A stretch of DNA of 64,000 nucleotides from Hyperoodon ampullatus (taxonomy: Eukaryota; Chordata; Mammalia; Artiodactyla; Ziphiidae): contig CATKHW010000359.1 in NCBI GenBank assembly GCA_949752795.1, positions 248,001 through 312,000 of the forward strand, read 5' to 3'. The translations under genes and the position numbers were made by a program. How positions within the stretch are numbered: the first letter of the stretch is position 1; every line of letters begins with the position of its first letter. Of the stretch, positions 1 through 11,112 are shown in pieces. The notes beneath the pieces are model-generated. The model was given only the letters and a program-made list of their open reading frames with translations. It was not told where the DNA came from and did no database searches.

Positions 1-351
1 TATGGAGTTTCCTTAAAAAAACTAGAAATAGAATTACCATATGATCCAGCAATCCCACTTCTGGGCATATACCCAGAGAAAACCATAAATCAAAAAGGCA
101 CATTCACCACAATGCTCATTTCAGCACTATTTACGATAGCCAGGTAATGGAAGCAACCTAAATACCCACAGACAGACGAATGGATAAAGATGTGGTACAT
201 ATATAAAATGGAATATTACTCAGCCATAAGAAGGAATGAAACTGGGTCATTTGTAGAGACGTCGATGGATCTAGAGACTGTCATACAGAATGAAGTAAGT
301 CAGAAAGAGAAAAACAAATATTGTATATTAATGCATATACGTGGAACCTAG
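1..351 (+). pseudogene. LINE-1 ORF2 C-terminal fragment, broken by a stop
   Basis: Frame 1 reads the conserved C-terminal end of the L1 ORF2 protein, the endonuclease/reverse transcriptase that drives L1 retrotransposition. Recognisable stretches are PYDPAIPLLGIYPEK near residues 19-33 and MEYYSAI near residues 69-75. A TAA stop at 145-147 interrupts the frame, which then stays open to the natural-looking TAG at 349-351. Only about 116 codons are inside the window, so the fragment lacks the endonuclease and RT domains here. It cannot encode an active protein. Confidence 0.88.
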
Positions 352-600
352 AAAAATGGTACAGATGAACTGGTTTGCAGGGAAGAAATAGAGACACAGA
401 GGTAGAGAACACACGTATGGACACCAAGTGTGGGAAGCCATGGGGTGGTGGTGGTGGCATATGTTGAGAGATTGGGATTGACCTGTATACATGTATATGC
501 ATAAAATACATAACTAATAATAACCTGCTGTATAAAAATATAAATAAAATTAAATTTTAAAATTTAAAAAAATAAAATTTAAAAATAAAACAGAAAAAAG
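1..600 (+). mobile_element. 5'-truncated LINE-1 3' end (ORF2 tail, 3'UTR, A-rich tail)
   Basis: The sequence opens inside the last part of L1 ORF2, runs through a 3'UTR that contains a short GTG-rich tract near 440-457, and ends in an A/T-rich tail at about 535-600. The 3'UTR wording (segments such as GATTGGGATTGAC and ACCTGCTGTATAAAAATA) is the type I know from ruminant and cetacean L1 elements. The element is cut by the window edge, so its true 5' end is unseen. The 3' boundary is placed where the A-rich tract gives way to unrelated sequence and is good to a few tens of bases. Confidence 0.9.
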
Positions 601-1902
601 TTCTTCCCTTCACACAGATGTATTTATATGAATGAATTATTTCCATGCTTATATCAATAAATACATAAAAGAGGAATAAAATCTAACTTGAACCAAAAAA
701 GGAAAAAAAACCTGAACCCACCAGTTATACAGAGGAAAACCCTATCAGGGAACTTGCTCCAGCGGTAAACAATTCTGAAATTGGTCATAGGTGGGGAATC
801 ATCACCCATACAGCCAGCAGCCCACCCCCCAAGCAAGGAGGGTCCTCATTGCAAAGCTGGGGGACCAAGCCAAGGCATCTGTGAGTAAACGTGAGCTGAG
901 CCCCAGTCCTGCGGCAGCTGAACTCTTCCCACCCTTTCCAGGTAAAACACCTGAATATGTACAAGAACTTGCAAGCTTAGAGGAAGGGCTGTGGAGCCAC
1001 ACCAGCGACAGCACACAGGCCAACTTGGTGCCTGCAGGCCAGTCAGGATGGTCCTGGCCCCAGATGCTCTTCTGGAAGCTTTCCATTTCCCTGCCTGAGA
1101 TACCCCTCCTGCCACGGCCCCCACTGCTTTTTTACTTCCTCACCTCTGCCTGGGGAGAAATTCCAGCGGCAGGTATCGGTGACACATCTTCTTCTTTAGC
1201 AGGTGGCAGCCTGACAACTCCTGCAGAAAGTCCAGCAGAGCCCCACTCACACCTGGCCACCCACAAAGCCACGGCCCCTCACTCCCTCCCACCAGCACAG
1301 CCCCGGCACTGCCTACAGGGCAGAGAATATGGCGTCAGTCACAGCTACAAGGGCTGTCGCTCACTGGAGAGCTGTTTATATTGCCCTCAACCCAGGCACA
1401 CCTGTGGAGGGCTGGCAGGCAGTTTCAGGCTACCAAAATCAGCCAATCCTCACCCACAGGGGCTCACAGTTGCAGAAAATGAAACTTGCTAAACGGGCCA
1501 GGCCCTAGGAACAGGTGTGGGCTCTTGAGAGTCAGGATAGACAAGGGGCTGCAGCTGCGGCTTGTTTTCTTATCATTTTATCTGGTCCATGAGTGGAAAA
1601 CAACTTCAAGAAGACACTATCCTAATGAGAGGAACCCAGGAGTCAGGGAGAGGAGTGATGGTGGGTGGAGACAGAGGCCTGGTGCCCTGGCTGCAGTGGA
1701 AGTGTCTGGAAGACCAGGCAGAAAGAGCCTGCAGAGAGTGATAGCCATGGTCACAGACCTGTCAGAGCTGCTGTTTGTCAGTTCAAGTCCTGCTCTGAGG
1801 TATTCTGTGTCAGCTGTGAGCGACAGGTGAGCTGGGGGTTCTCTGCAAGGTGGGCTATGTGCACAGTTCCTGTATGTCCAGCCCTGCTGGGGTACCTGCC
1901 CA
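601..1902. other. Unassigned sequence, AT-rich then GC-rich
   Basis: Positions 601-790 are AT-rich and contain several A runs. From about 800 to 1,850 the sequence becomes GC-rich and looks like ordinary single-copy or old repeat DNA. Open frames exist on both strands here, the longest about 233 codons on the plus strand from 791. Their translations are proline/serine-rich and match no family I recognise, and frames on the two strands overlap, as expected from base composition alone. I see no convincing exon, RNA gene or repeat family. Confidence 0.5.
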
Positions 1903-2101
1903 GGGGAGCTCTGTATCCTGGGAAGGGCCTGAGTAGGAGAGCCCCATGGGCTGCTGGGTAGCTGCAGAGTTGAGCTCCATACCCTGGGAGGGACTTGACC
2001 ACGAGAGCCCCGTGGGCTGTGGGGTAGGGGTGCAGCCCAGGTGAGCTCCATATCCTGGGATTGGCCTGACCATGAGAGCCCCATGGGCTGCTGGAGACCT
2101 G
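1903..2101 (+). repeat. Short tandem repeat, three copies of a ~70-bp unit
   Basis: Three consecutive units start at about 1,903, 1,971 and 2,042. Each contains GAGCTC, then a CCTGGGA core, then GAGAGCCCC and GTGGGCTG or ATGGGCTGCTG. The units differ by substitutions and small indels, and the third is shorter. The array stops where retroviral pol similarity starts (about 2,096), so the repeat may mark the broken 5' edge of that element. Reverse-strand open frames across it are by-products of the periodicity. Confidence 0.8.
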
Positions 2102-2930
2102 ATAAAGGATATCAGGACAGTCAGTGAAGCCACCGAGGATATACATCCAGTAGCTCCTATTTCCTACTCCCTGCTGGTCATTCTACCTTCCACCAGGCCA
2201 TGGCATTCTGTATTAGACTTCAATGATGCCTTCTTCTGTATTCCATTCATCTCAGAGTCACAAGAATTTTTGGCTTGTGAGTGGCAGGACACAACATGCA
2301 ACAAAAGCAATAATGCTGGGCCGTCCTGCCCCAATGGTTCAAAAATCCCCACACCATCATTTGGGAAATGTCCTCTAAAGACCTAAAAGTTCAACCTCTG
2401 TAAAAGGGAACCCTCCTTCAATATGCAGATGACATTCTGATCGCCAGGCCTACTAAAGACGCCTCTGAACTACCTAGCCAAGAAAGGATAGAAGGTGTCC
2501 AAGAAAAACGCTCAAATATCCCAGGCTAAGGTGACATGCCTGGGCTTCATTCTCACAGATATTCGGAGAAACGCATCCCAGGATAGGGAAGAAGCCATTT
2601 GCAGCCTTACCTCTTCTACAACTAGAAGACAGCTTAGGGGTTCCTGGGGAGGCCAAGGTTTTCTGCATCTGGATCCCTAACTACAGTCTAATAGCTGGGC
2701 CTCTACATGAAACACTGACACGAAAAGATGATGATCCTTTTGAATAGAATCCAGAAGCAGCCTTTCAAGAATGGAAAGAGCAGTCAATACAGACCCTTGC
2801 CCAGGAACTGCCTAATTTAGCTAAACCCTTTGACCTTTACATACCCGGTCAAAGGTTAATCGCCCTTGGAGCCTTAGTGCAAAAACTGGGACCACTTGAA
2901 ATGGAGCAACACAAGAATGCCCTTCAGGTA
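2096..2930 (+). pseudogene. Endogenous retrovirus pol remnant: reverse transcriptase (gammaretrovirus-like, ERV1 class)
   Basis: Translated pieces in shifting frames follow the order of a gammaretroviral reverse transcriptase, the enzyme that copies viral RNA into DNA. The palm region has LDFNDAFFCIP near 2,211-2,246, which contains the first catalytic Asp. A frameshift lies between about 2,270 and 2,326. The YXDD catalytic box is then visible as YADD at 2,422-2,433. Later similarity covers a thumb/connection-like stretch (AFQEWKEQ and ALGALVQKL around 2,760-2,890). Internal stops and several frame changes make it non-functional. The family assignment comes from motif order and spacing, not from a database search. 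Confidence 0.8.
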
Positions 2931-2984
2931 TGATAAACTATGGTCACCAAGGGCTTTGCCCACCGACTCATCAGGCCAGGATAC

Positions 2985-3126
2985 TGGGGTATCTAAAAAG
3001 CTGGAAATCAGCAGCCCACAAGGCCAGCTCCCTCCTAAGGGAAAAGGACCCCTCGTGGTGATCTTAACCACCCATCATGCCCTGAAGTTGCAGGGGTCGC
3101 TCTGTGGACACACTGACCTCGAGTGA
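2985..3126 (+). pseudogene. Endogenous retrovirus pol remnant: integrase C-terminal end
   Basis: The frame that contains KGPLVVILTTHHALKLQG (about 3,044-3,097) resembles the C-terminal DNA-binding part of gammaretroviral integrase, which has a conserved 'KGP...V-L-TP-A-K--G' pattern. It lies only about 100 bases after the RT remnant. RNase H and the catalytic core of integrase therefore appear to be deleted. The frame closes at 3,124-3,126. This is a short similarity, but its place between RT-like and envelope-like sequence supports it. Confidence 0.6.
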
Positions 3127-3389
3127 GGAGGCCCTCCAACTCCAACCTCCAGAGAGATAAACGGGGGCAACGGGCCCCCAAGATGACTCGTGTGACCATC
3201 ACTTGACCTGGAGTTTCTCTCAGAAAACGACAAGACTGTGCCCCGAAAGAGCAGACTACTGCTTGCAGGACTTACTGCACCCAGAGGGGAGCTAATAAGC
3301 TTGGCGGGGGAAACGTATATCACGCTTTCACCATAGAAAACCCTACAGACACCGCGGTGATGGTGGCCAATATGACCGGCTGGACTGCT

Positions 3390-3525
3390 GGCTACTTCTA
3401 AAGGCCGTTGACTCAGTGGACGTCATGGTCCTGGATCACCACTGACCCTGGACTGTCTGGGAGTTGCGCGGGCAGGGCTCTGACACATGGTGCTGTTTGT
3501 ACATTAATTCAGGGACCTAATTAAA
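3390..3525 (+). pseudogene. Possible retroviral envelope transmembrane-subunit remnant
   Basis: Two short translated pieces recall the ectodomain of a gammaretrovirus-like envelope TM subunit, the membrane-fusion protein. One is LKAVDSVDVMVLD at 3,398-3,436, like the heptad region. The other is WCCLYINSG at about 3,488-3,514, like the CC-containing loop that follows. They are separated by a stop and frame change, and the usual cysteine upstream of the CC pair is not in its expected place. Order and distance from the integrase remnant fit an ERV with most of env deleted or degraded. It is a dead fossil with no intact frame. Confidence 0.45.
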
Positions 3526-3816
3526 GAAAGCACAGACTACTGGTCAGAGCATCTAGTCTGGCAAAAACTGTCAGCCTAAGGTCGCCGAACATATGTGGGG
3601 TGGGGTGAAACCTGCCACCGCAGCATCTCTGCGCCTCTCTTTCCTGGACCCTTAAAGGTCATTAGAATCTGTAACACTTCCAATGCTGGTGCTCAGGCGG
3701 ACGAGAAGTGAGGCAGGAGGCCTTGGGACAATCAACCTCACCAGGAGGCTGGTGGGGAGACGTTTTGCCCTTCCCCCCATGTATCAGGGCTCCCACCACA
3801 GCATGAAGCAGTTACA

Positions 3817-4000
3817 AAAGAGGGGTCTGCACCCTCAACACCCCAAGAATAAGGAACGGAACAAAAAGCAGAGGAGGTGTTCGTCTCCGGCAACGTTCAT
3901 TAAAAATTCCTGGGAGATAAAAAGAGAATCTGGGCAATAAAATAAAGTCTAACCTGTTTTTCCTTTGTGCTTTGTCTAATTTCACGTGCTCCTAGGGTTC
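3817..4000 (+). other. Possible ERV polypurine tract and 3' LTR remnant
   Basis: A purine run at 3,816-3,825 (AAAAGAGGGG) is followed two bases later by TG at 3,828. That resembles a retroviral polypurine tract next to the start of an LTR. An AATAAA polyadenylation-type signal lies at 3,936-3,941, followed by a T-rich stretch at 3,955-3,980. If this is an LTR it is short and degraded. I could not find a matching 5' LTR or target-site duplication in the window, so this is a guess based on position. Confidence 0.3.
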
Positions 4001-4220
4001 CGCATGCAGAGGTCCCACACCCGGCACTTCAGACCCGATTTCCTAGTGCAGAATGGCTGGGTCGACACCTCAGCTAGCGGGGTCCCATGCAGACTCCGCG
4101 GCATAGAGTCTGAGCTGCAGCCAATGCAGCCCTCGAGAGCTCCATCACCTCCCTCCCACTGACGCTGCCGGGGACCCTACACAGCAGCCCAGCCCACAGC
4201 CCATGGGGGAGTGCACGATC
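4001..4220. other. GC-rich unassigned sequence
   Basis: This stretch is rich in G+C and contains several CpGs. It lies between the ERV remnant and the exon-like stretch on the minus strand. It may be the tail of the ERV or unique flanking DNA. I see no gene, repeat or RNA in it. Confidence 0.4.
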
Positions 4221-4457
4221 TCACCTCTCCATTCTGTTTTCAAAATAATGTTTCCTTTGCTTCTGAACCAAACTCAGTCTTGATCTGTTGGCTCCAATGA
4301 CACTGGGCACGGGGACTCCTGTTGGGGTCCACTCTGGAGGATCAGTAACAGAAATTGAGAACATTGTAACTTCAATGAACAGATGTGTGAGCCAAACTGT
4401 AGTTAACATAGAGCAGTGTATAATGCTCGGGTAAAGTAAGATGTTTCTAAGACTTAC

Positions 4458-4647
4458 ATTTGATATTTCCATCACTTTCCTATAAGCAAGTTCAGTGAAG
4501 ACGTCTGTCTTATTTGTCAGGTCAACATTAGAGAAATGAAGTGATTTATTTCCATGGATGTACATCGAATACTCTTGGCTGAAGCTTCAATCTTGTTTTG
4601 AATGCTTTTCCATTGAAAATGATACCTCTCTTTCAGCTCCCCCATTT
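4458..4647 (-). pseudogene. Exon-like segment of unknown origin, minus strand
   Basis: On the minus strand a pyrimidine-rich stretch ending in CTTCTCAG is an acceptable splice acceptor at 4,648-4,655. A GTAAGT donor-like hexamer lies at 4,457-4,452. The 190 bases between have a frame with one internal stop, after which it stays open across SMYIHGNKSLHF to the donor. The same frame continues past the donor to 4,221. The composition looks protein-like, but I do not recognise the family. It could be a decayed exon of a nearby gene, part of an old pseudogene, or chance. Confidence 0.22.
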
Positions 4648-4671
4648 CTGAGAAGTATAAAACCTTATAAT

Positions 4672-4850
4672 TTATTATTACCAAAGGGGAAAGGTAAGAG
4701 AAGGGATAAATTAACAGTTTGGGATTAACACATACACACTGCTATGTATAAAATAGATCATCAACAATGAACTACTGTATAGCACAGGGAACTACACTGA
4801 ATATTTTGCAATAACCTATAAGGGGAAATAATCTGAAAAAGAATAGATAT
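4672..4850 (+). mobile_element. LINE-1 3'UTR fragment (older subfamily)
   Basis: This stretch contains phrases typical of an older cetartiodactyl L1 3' end: GGGATTAACACATACACACT, TACTGTATAGCACAGGGAAC, and AATAACCTATAAGGGGAAA followed by TCTGAAAAAGAATA. It differs from the L1 3'UTR at the window start, so it belongs to a different subfamily. The satellite monomers downstream carry a far more diverged version of the same 3'UTR, so this piece serves as a local reference for identifying their L1 part. It is truncated on both sides. Confidence 0.85.
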
Positions 4851-5084
4851 TTTTATTGACATCATCTATCAATGACAGATAAAATGTAACCTAAGCAAGG
4901 CCGATGGTGAGCGCTTCTGACCCTGAAGATTTCAGTCATCTAAAGTTTGGGCTCTGCCTATTTCCCAAGGCCCTTAAAGGACATACGTGTAGCCGTAGCT
5001 TAAAAATTCCCCAGTTTGGGGTTCGGGGAGGCACTGAATTGGAAAAATCCCTGGTGTTCTCCTTACATGCACGGGACCCTTCCT
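4851..5084. other. Unassigned spacer before the satellite
   Basis: There is no clear match to the L1 tail on the left or to the satellite monomer on the right. Satellite similarity becomes recognisable at about 5,085, with ACAGCTAAAACATG corresponding to ACAGCTATAACATG of the regular array. No gene or RNA is seen. Confidence 0.4.
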
Positions 5085-6833
5085 ACAGCTAAAACATGCC
5101 TGTCACACCTAGAGGATGGTACACCGTTTGATCGGAAAGAGTTTGGAAAAGGCACCTCATCTCCTCATCGCCTGGTGCTCGGGTTCAACCCTCCAGCATC
5201 TTTCCTAACAATCTCCTCACTTGGGGATATCAGCACCGTCAACATCCTGTTGCACACAGTTTGGAATTTGTCCAGAGGATGAAGCGGAAGGATGAGAAAA
5301 ATTTAGAGACAAGTCTTAGGTGTTCGGACAGGCACATACCACTCTAATTTCCAATCCAGAAGACAAATTCATCAAAGGCTAGAATTGCCCATGGAAACAG
5401 AATAGGGCTATAGGAAATCCCGCTGTTTTGTGTCCAGTTTCCAAAAACACAAGTTGAAAAATGGAACTCAGGGGCACTAAAATTCATGAAACTGCAGAGT
5501 TGAAAATATCTATCGTCGAAAAATGTCTTGAGGTAAGTCACAGAAAAGGACTTGTAAGCAAGGGAGAGTGGCAGGAAACAGATTTGAAGAGGTAGAAAGG
5601 ACTCCCCATTAAAGCACAAGAAAAGGGGCTGAACATCGCCAATGATGCAGTTGGCCAAAAAGGGTGTATGCATTTTTTTCTGAATATATTCAAGTAAAGG
5701 CCATACACACTTTTTATCCAACCAAACAGGTGTGCACTGGAAATCAATATCACAAAATGTATCACTTCACATCAGTCAGAAGGGCCATCCACATAAAGTG
5801 TAAACACCAGAAATGCAGGACAGGGCGAGGAGAAAAGGGAGCCCTGTGAGGCTGATAGTGGAAATGTAATTTGCCAACGGCCACTCTGGAGAAGTGTATT
5901 GTGTTTGCTAAAACATCTAAAAAATGAGCTACAGAGCATAGGGCACTTGCACTCATGGGTGTGTACCTTGGGAAAAACAAAAATCGACAGAAAACAGGCA
6001 CCCGAACGTTTACCACCTCTCTGTTAAAAAGGGCCTCAACTTGGATATAACCTAAATGTCCCTGGAAGGATAAAATGGATAAAAGAGATGAGGTACTTAT
6101 GTAGAGTGGAATATTACTCATCCAGAAATCAATGAAATAAGGCCAGTTGTAACAACTCTGGAGGAGTTACATACGATCATTCTAAGTGACATATGTCAGA
6201 AAGAAAAAGACACATATCATAAGATGTCACTTAAAGGTGGAATCAAAAATGGCTACACATGAAATAAATTACAAAACAGAAACATAGTCAAATATGTAGA
6301 AAATAGACATAAGGCTGCTAAATGGGAAAGGTGGGGAATGGTGAGGTATTATCCAGGAGGTTGAAATTAGCAAAGATACCATTCCAAGTACCAAATTGAA
6401 TAACTGACAAGGCCTACACGGTACCTCAAAGAACTGCACTCAGCCCACTCAAGTTACTGGAAAATAATACATATGACTGGTAAGCATCTGAAAAAGAAGT
6501 TATTGTTGTCTCACAGTACATGAATCAAGTGGATGTACAGCAGCAAAAAACAGAGCTTTGAAAATCAGCTGTAACCAATATAAAAATAAATTTAAAACTA
6601 TTTATAAAAACAGTGAGACAGGCAAAAATTCTTACAACTTTTGTTGAAGGGCTACGATGTAACATGGATTGAACACATGTAGACCCACAGCAGGATGATT
6701 ATATAAGGCTGGAAGCTATGCACGCTAAGAGATGTTAGAGAGGCTGGGTGAGGAAATGCAGACCTTTTAAAGTAATACTGCCTGGTACCCATTCCATGGG
6801 TCCCAAATCTGCAGGTTCAAGGGAATCTTCTGA
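5085..6833 (+). repeat. Diverged 1.74-kb satellite monomer, outlying copy 1
   Basis: The whole unit aligns in order with the array monomers, with heavy substitution and small indels. It has the ACAGCTAAAACATG start, the degenerate inverted repeat centred at 5,686/5,687, then the L1-derived part with its 'GTGGAATATTACTCA' stretch at about 6,107-6,121, and the run up to the next unit start at about 6,834. The ATTACTCA version here is closer to canonical L1 than the ATCCCTCA of the regular array, so this copy keeps some ancestral states. Palindrome spacing to the next copy is 1,751 bp. Confidence 0.85.
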
Positions 6834-8573
6834 CAGCGAAAACATGCCTGGGAAACCGAGATGAATGTACACCGTGTGCTCAGGAAAGGTGTCTAAAATG
6901 CACCTCTATTTTGATATCCTGGTGCTGGGGTTCGCCATTCCAGCCACATTACTAACAATCTCCCCACTTGGAGAATCAGCACCTTTAACCTCCTGTTTCA
7001 CACAGTTTGCAATTTGTGCAGAGGATAAATGGGAAGAGGGGGAACCAATGAGAGATTAGCTGTAGGACTTTTGACAGGCACATGTCACTCTAATTTCCCA
7101 TTAGGAAGAAGAATTAACCAAAGGCTCAGCCTGCCTCCCCAGAACCAGAATAGGGCCAGAAGTAATCCAAATGTTTGGCGGCCAGCTCACAAAAAAAGCG
7201 AGTTGCAAAATGGAGCTCAGGAGCAGACAATTCAAAGACCTGCAAAGATATAAATGATAACCAACGTCCAAAAATATATTCAGGTAAGGTAACGAAGAGG
7301 ATCTGAATGAGAGGCAGAATTGCAGGAAACATATTTCAAAAGGTAGATTGTACTCACATTTAAAGCATATGAAAAGCAGCAGAATTTCTAAAATGATGCG
7401 GTTGGGCAAAAGGGTGTATGCGTTTTTTTCGTGAATATCTTCAGGAAAAAAACACATGCAGAGTTTTTGGCCAACCAAGCAAGAGGGAAATGCAAATCCA
7501 CACAACAAAGAAGTCTCAATTTCCACTGCTCAGAAAGGCCATCCAAAAAATGTGTACAAACCAGAAATGCAGGAGAGGCCATGGAAAACAGGGAGCCTAG
7601 TCACGCTGATGGGTGGGGTATAAATATCCAAGAGCCACTCTGAAGAAGTGTATGCTGTTTTTAAAACATCTAAAATACAAAGCCCCGGAGCAAGGGGACT
7701 TCAACTCATGGACATATAACTTGGGAAGACTAAATGTCAATAAGACACAGGCACCCCAAAGTTTAGGGCTGCTCTGCATACAAGAACCTCAACTTTGGTA
7801 CACCTAAAATATCCCAGGAAAAAGAGAAATGCATAAAGAACTTGTGGTAATTTTGTACAACGGAATATCACTCAGACGTGAAATCAATGTATATAAGGCC
7901 AGTAGCAGCATAAAGAGTGGATTTAGGTATGATGATTTTAAGGTAAATTAGTCACACAGAAAAAGAATCTTATCATAAGATATCACTTATAGAGGGAATG
8001 TCAATATCACAACACATGAACTGAATTAGGAAAGAGAACAGAGTCTCACATTTAGCAAAAATCTCTTATGCCTGCTTCAGGGGAAAGGAGAGGTGGGGTG
8101 ATGCATAAAACCAGAGTTTGATATTTGCACAGGTACCATTCCATAAACCAAATACAGAATAGACAAGACCTACACCATCCTCAGTGAACGGGACTCAACA
8201 CCCCTATGCCCCACAGAGGAATATATCTGACTACTAAGAATCTTAAAACCTATGTATTGATATGTCTCCGTAAGGGAATCAATTGTGTCTAGACTGGCAT
8301 AAACACGTCAGTGAAAATCAGCTCAACCCCATTATAAAAATGAATTTCAAAAAAACCCCAAAAAACAGCGAAATTCTTACACAATTCCTTCAGGGTTTCT
8401 GATGAAACCTGGAATGACCCTATCTGCAAAGACAGCTGGATGAGACATAAGGCTGGACACTTGGGACTGAGAGGACTGGTGAGATTGGGAGAGAAAATGC
8501 AGACCTTTTAAAGTAGTAATGCATGCCACCATTCCATGTGTCCCAAATCTCCAGGTAGAAGGGTATATCACTA
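6834..8573 (+). repeat. Diverged satellite monomer, outlying copy 2
   Basis: The unit runs from ACAGCGAAAACATGCCTGGGA at about 6,834 to the equivalent point near 8,573. The inverted repeat at its centre (7,437/7,438) has lost perfection, with expanded T and A runs and a changed right arm. The L1-derived portion includes CGGAATATCACTCAGACGTG at about 7,861 and the A-rich L1 tail relic at about 8,348-8,365. It is intermediate in divergence between copy 1 and the regular array. Confidence 0.87.
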
Positions 8574-9335
8574 CAATTATAACATGTATGGGAAACCTAG
8601 AAAATGGACACCCTGTGATGGCGAAAGGTTTCTAAAACTCTCCTAATTTTTCCTCTCCTTGTGCTCCACTTTGGCATTCCAACTGCTTTACTATCAATCT
8701 CCCAACTTAGGAGAGTCAGCCCCTATAACCTCCTGGTTCGCACAGTTTGCTAATTGTGCAGAGGATGAAAGGGAAGAGGGAGAACCAATCAGAGAGTAGA
8801 TGTAGGCATTTGGACGGGCACATGTCACTCTAAGTTCCCGGCAGGAAGAAGAATTAACCAAAGCCTCAACCACCCACAGGGAACCAATATAGCGACCCCT
8901 GGAACCAGTATAGGTCCTGAAGCAAAATTGTGGATTTGCGGCCAGCTCACAAAGATGGGATTTGAAAATTGGAGCTCAGGGGCACAGCATTTCACAAACC
9001 TGCAGACTTATAAAGGACTACTCTCTTCCAAAAATCTGTTGAGGGAAGGCAATGAAGCGGACTTGAAAATGAGGCAGAATTGCACAAAACATATTTCAAG
9101 AGGTAAATTGGAATCGCCTTTAAAGCACAGGAAAAGCATCCCAACTTGGACAGAGATGCACTTGGCCAAAAAGGGCGTATGCCTTTTCTCCTGAATATAT
9201 TCAGAAGAAAACGCATACGCCCTTTTTGGCCAATCAAGCAAGCGCGCAATACAAATCCACACTACAAAGAATTGTCACTTACCACCGGTCAAAAGGGACA
9301 TCCGAATATCTGTAAAAACCAGAAAGGAAAGAGAG
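8574..9335 (+). repeat. Partial satellite monomer, truncated by the minisatellite
   Basis: This copy starts at the normal unit phase, includes the inverted repeat centred at 9,197/9,198, and ends about 138 bp past that centre, at the AAAACCAGAAAGG segment. After that point the sequence becomes 24/25-bp minisatellite. Its palindrome arms are closer to the array consensus than those of copies 1 and 2. A local CAGGGAACCA / CTGGAACCA doubling near 8,878-8,910 accounts for part of its extra length (palindrome spacing 1,760 bp). Confidence 0.87.
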
Positions 9336-11112
9336 AGATGGCAAGGGCATGAAGCAATGTGATCCCAATGGTCATGGAGGATTGTGATGACAAGCGCATG
9401 GAGAATTGTGATGACAAGATTATGTACCATTTTGTTGACAAAGGCAAGGAGCATTATGATGACAAGGTTCATGGAGCACTGTGATGAGAAGCATCACGGA
9501 GCATTGTGATTACAGGGGTCATGGAGCATTGGGATGACAAGCACATGGATCATTGTGATGACAATGGTCATGGAGCATTTTAATGACAAGAGTCCCGGAT
9601 CATTGTGTTGTCAGGGTTCATGGAGCGTTGTGATGACAGTGGTCATGGAGCATTGTGATGACAGGGGTCATGGCGCATTGTGATGAGAAGGTCGTGGAGC
9701 ATTGGGCTGAAAATGTCCATGGAGTACTGGGATGACAGGGGTCATGGAGCATTGTGATGACAAGGTACTGGAGCACTGTGATGAGAAGACCATGGAGCCT
9801 TGTGATGACAAGTCTCATGGAGCATTCTGATGAAAAGTGCCATGGAGCATTGTGATTACAGGGGTCTTGGAGCATTGTGATGACAAGGGCATGGAGCATC
9901 GGGATGAGAAGGCCATGGAGTGTTCTGATGACATGCATCATGGAGCTTTGTGAGGACAAGGGCATGGAGCATTGTGATTACAGCGGTCTTGGAGCACTGT
10001 GATGAAAAGGGCATGGATCATTGTGATGAAAAAGGCATGGAGCCTTGTCATGACAGGGTTCAAGGAGCAAACTGACAACAAGTGTCAGGGAGCATTGTGA
10101 TGACAAGGGTATTGAGTATTGTGATGACAAAGGTCATGGAGCATTGTGATGAGAAGACGATGGATAATTGTGATGACGAGCGTCATGGGGCGTTGTGATG
10201 ATAAGTGTTATGGAACATTTTGATCTCAAGGATTTGGAGCATTGTGATGACAGAGGTCATGGAGCATTTTGGTTTCATTGTGATGACAATAGCCTGAAGC
10301 ATTATGATGATGGGCATGGTGCATTGTGATGACAGAGTTCATGGAGCATTGAGATGAAAAGGGGCATGGAGCATTGCGATTACAGGAGTCTTGGAGCATT
10401 GTGATGACAAAGGCATGGAACATCGTGAATGAGAAGGCCATGGAGCATTCTGTTGACATGCATCATTGAGCTTTGTGATGACAAGGGCATGGAGCATTGT
10501 GATTACAGGGGTCTTGGAGCATTGTGATGACAAGGGTCATGGAGCCTTGTGATGACAAGGCTGTGGAACATTGTGATGGCAGGGGTCATGGAGCATTGTT
10601 ATGACAGGGGTAATGGAGCATTGTGATGACAAGGGCATGGAGCATTGGTCTGAAAAGTTTCATGGATTATTGTGATGAGAGGGGGCAAGGAGCATTGTGA
10701 TGACAAGGGCATGGAACACTGTGATACATGGGTCATGGAGGATTGTAATGAGAAGCGCATGGAGCATTGTGATAAGAATGGCATCGAGCATTGTGATGAA
10801 AAGCATCATGGAGCCTGTGATGACAAGGGCATGGAACAATTTGATGAGAGGGTTCATGGAGCATTGTGATGACAATGGCATGCAGCATTGTGATGACAAG
10901 GGTCATTGAGCTTTGTGATGACAAAGGTCATGGAGCATTTTGATGACAGGGGGGCGGTGCATTCTGTTGTGAAGGGCAGGGAGCATTGTGATGACAGGGG
11001 TTATGGAACATTGTGATGTCAGGGGAATGGAGCATTGTGATGATAAAGGCATGTAGCATTGTTGTGACAAGGGTCATGGAATATTGTGATGACAGGGGTG
11101 AGGGAGTATTGT

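Noticed and set aside
440..458. Short GTG-rich run as a separate microsatellite
   Set aside because: It is a usual internal part of this L1 3'UTR type and too short to list as its own locus.
791..1492. 233-codon plus-strand open frame in GC-rich sequence
   Set aside because: There is no recognisable domain, an overlapping minus-strand frame is also open, and composition explains the length. No splice or promoter evidence supports it as a gene.
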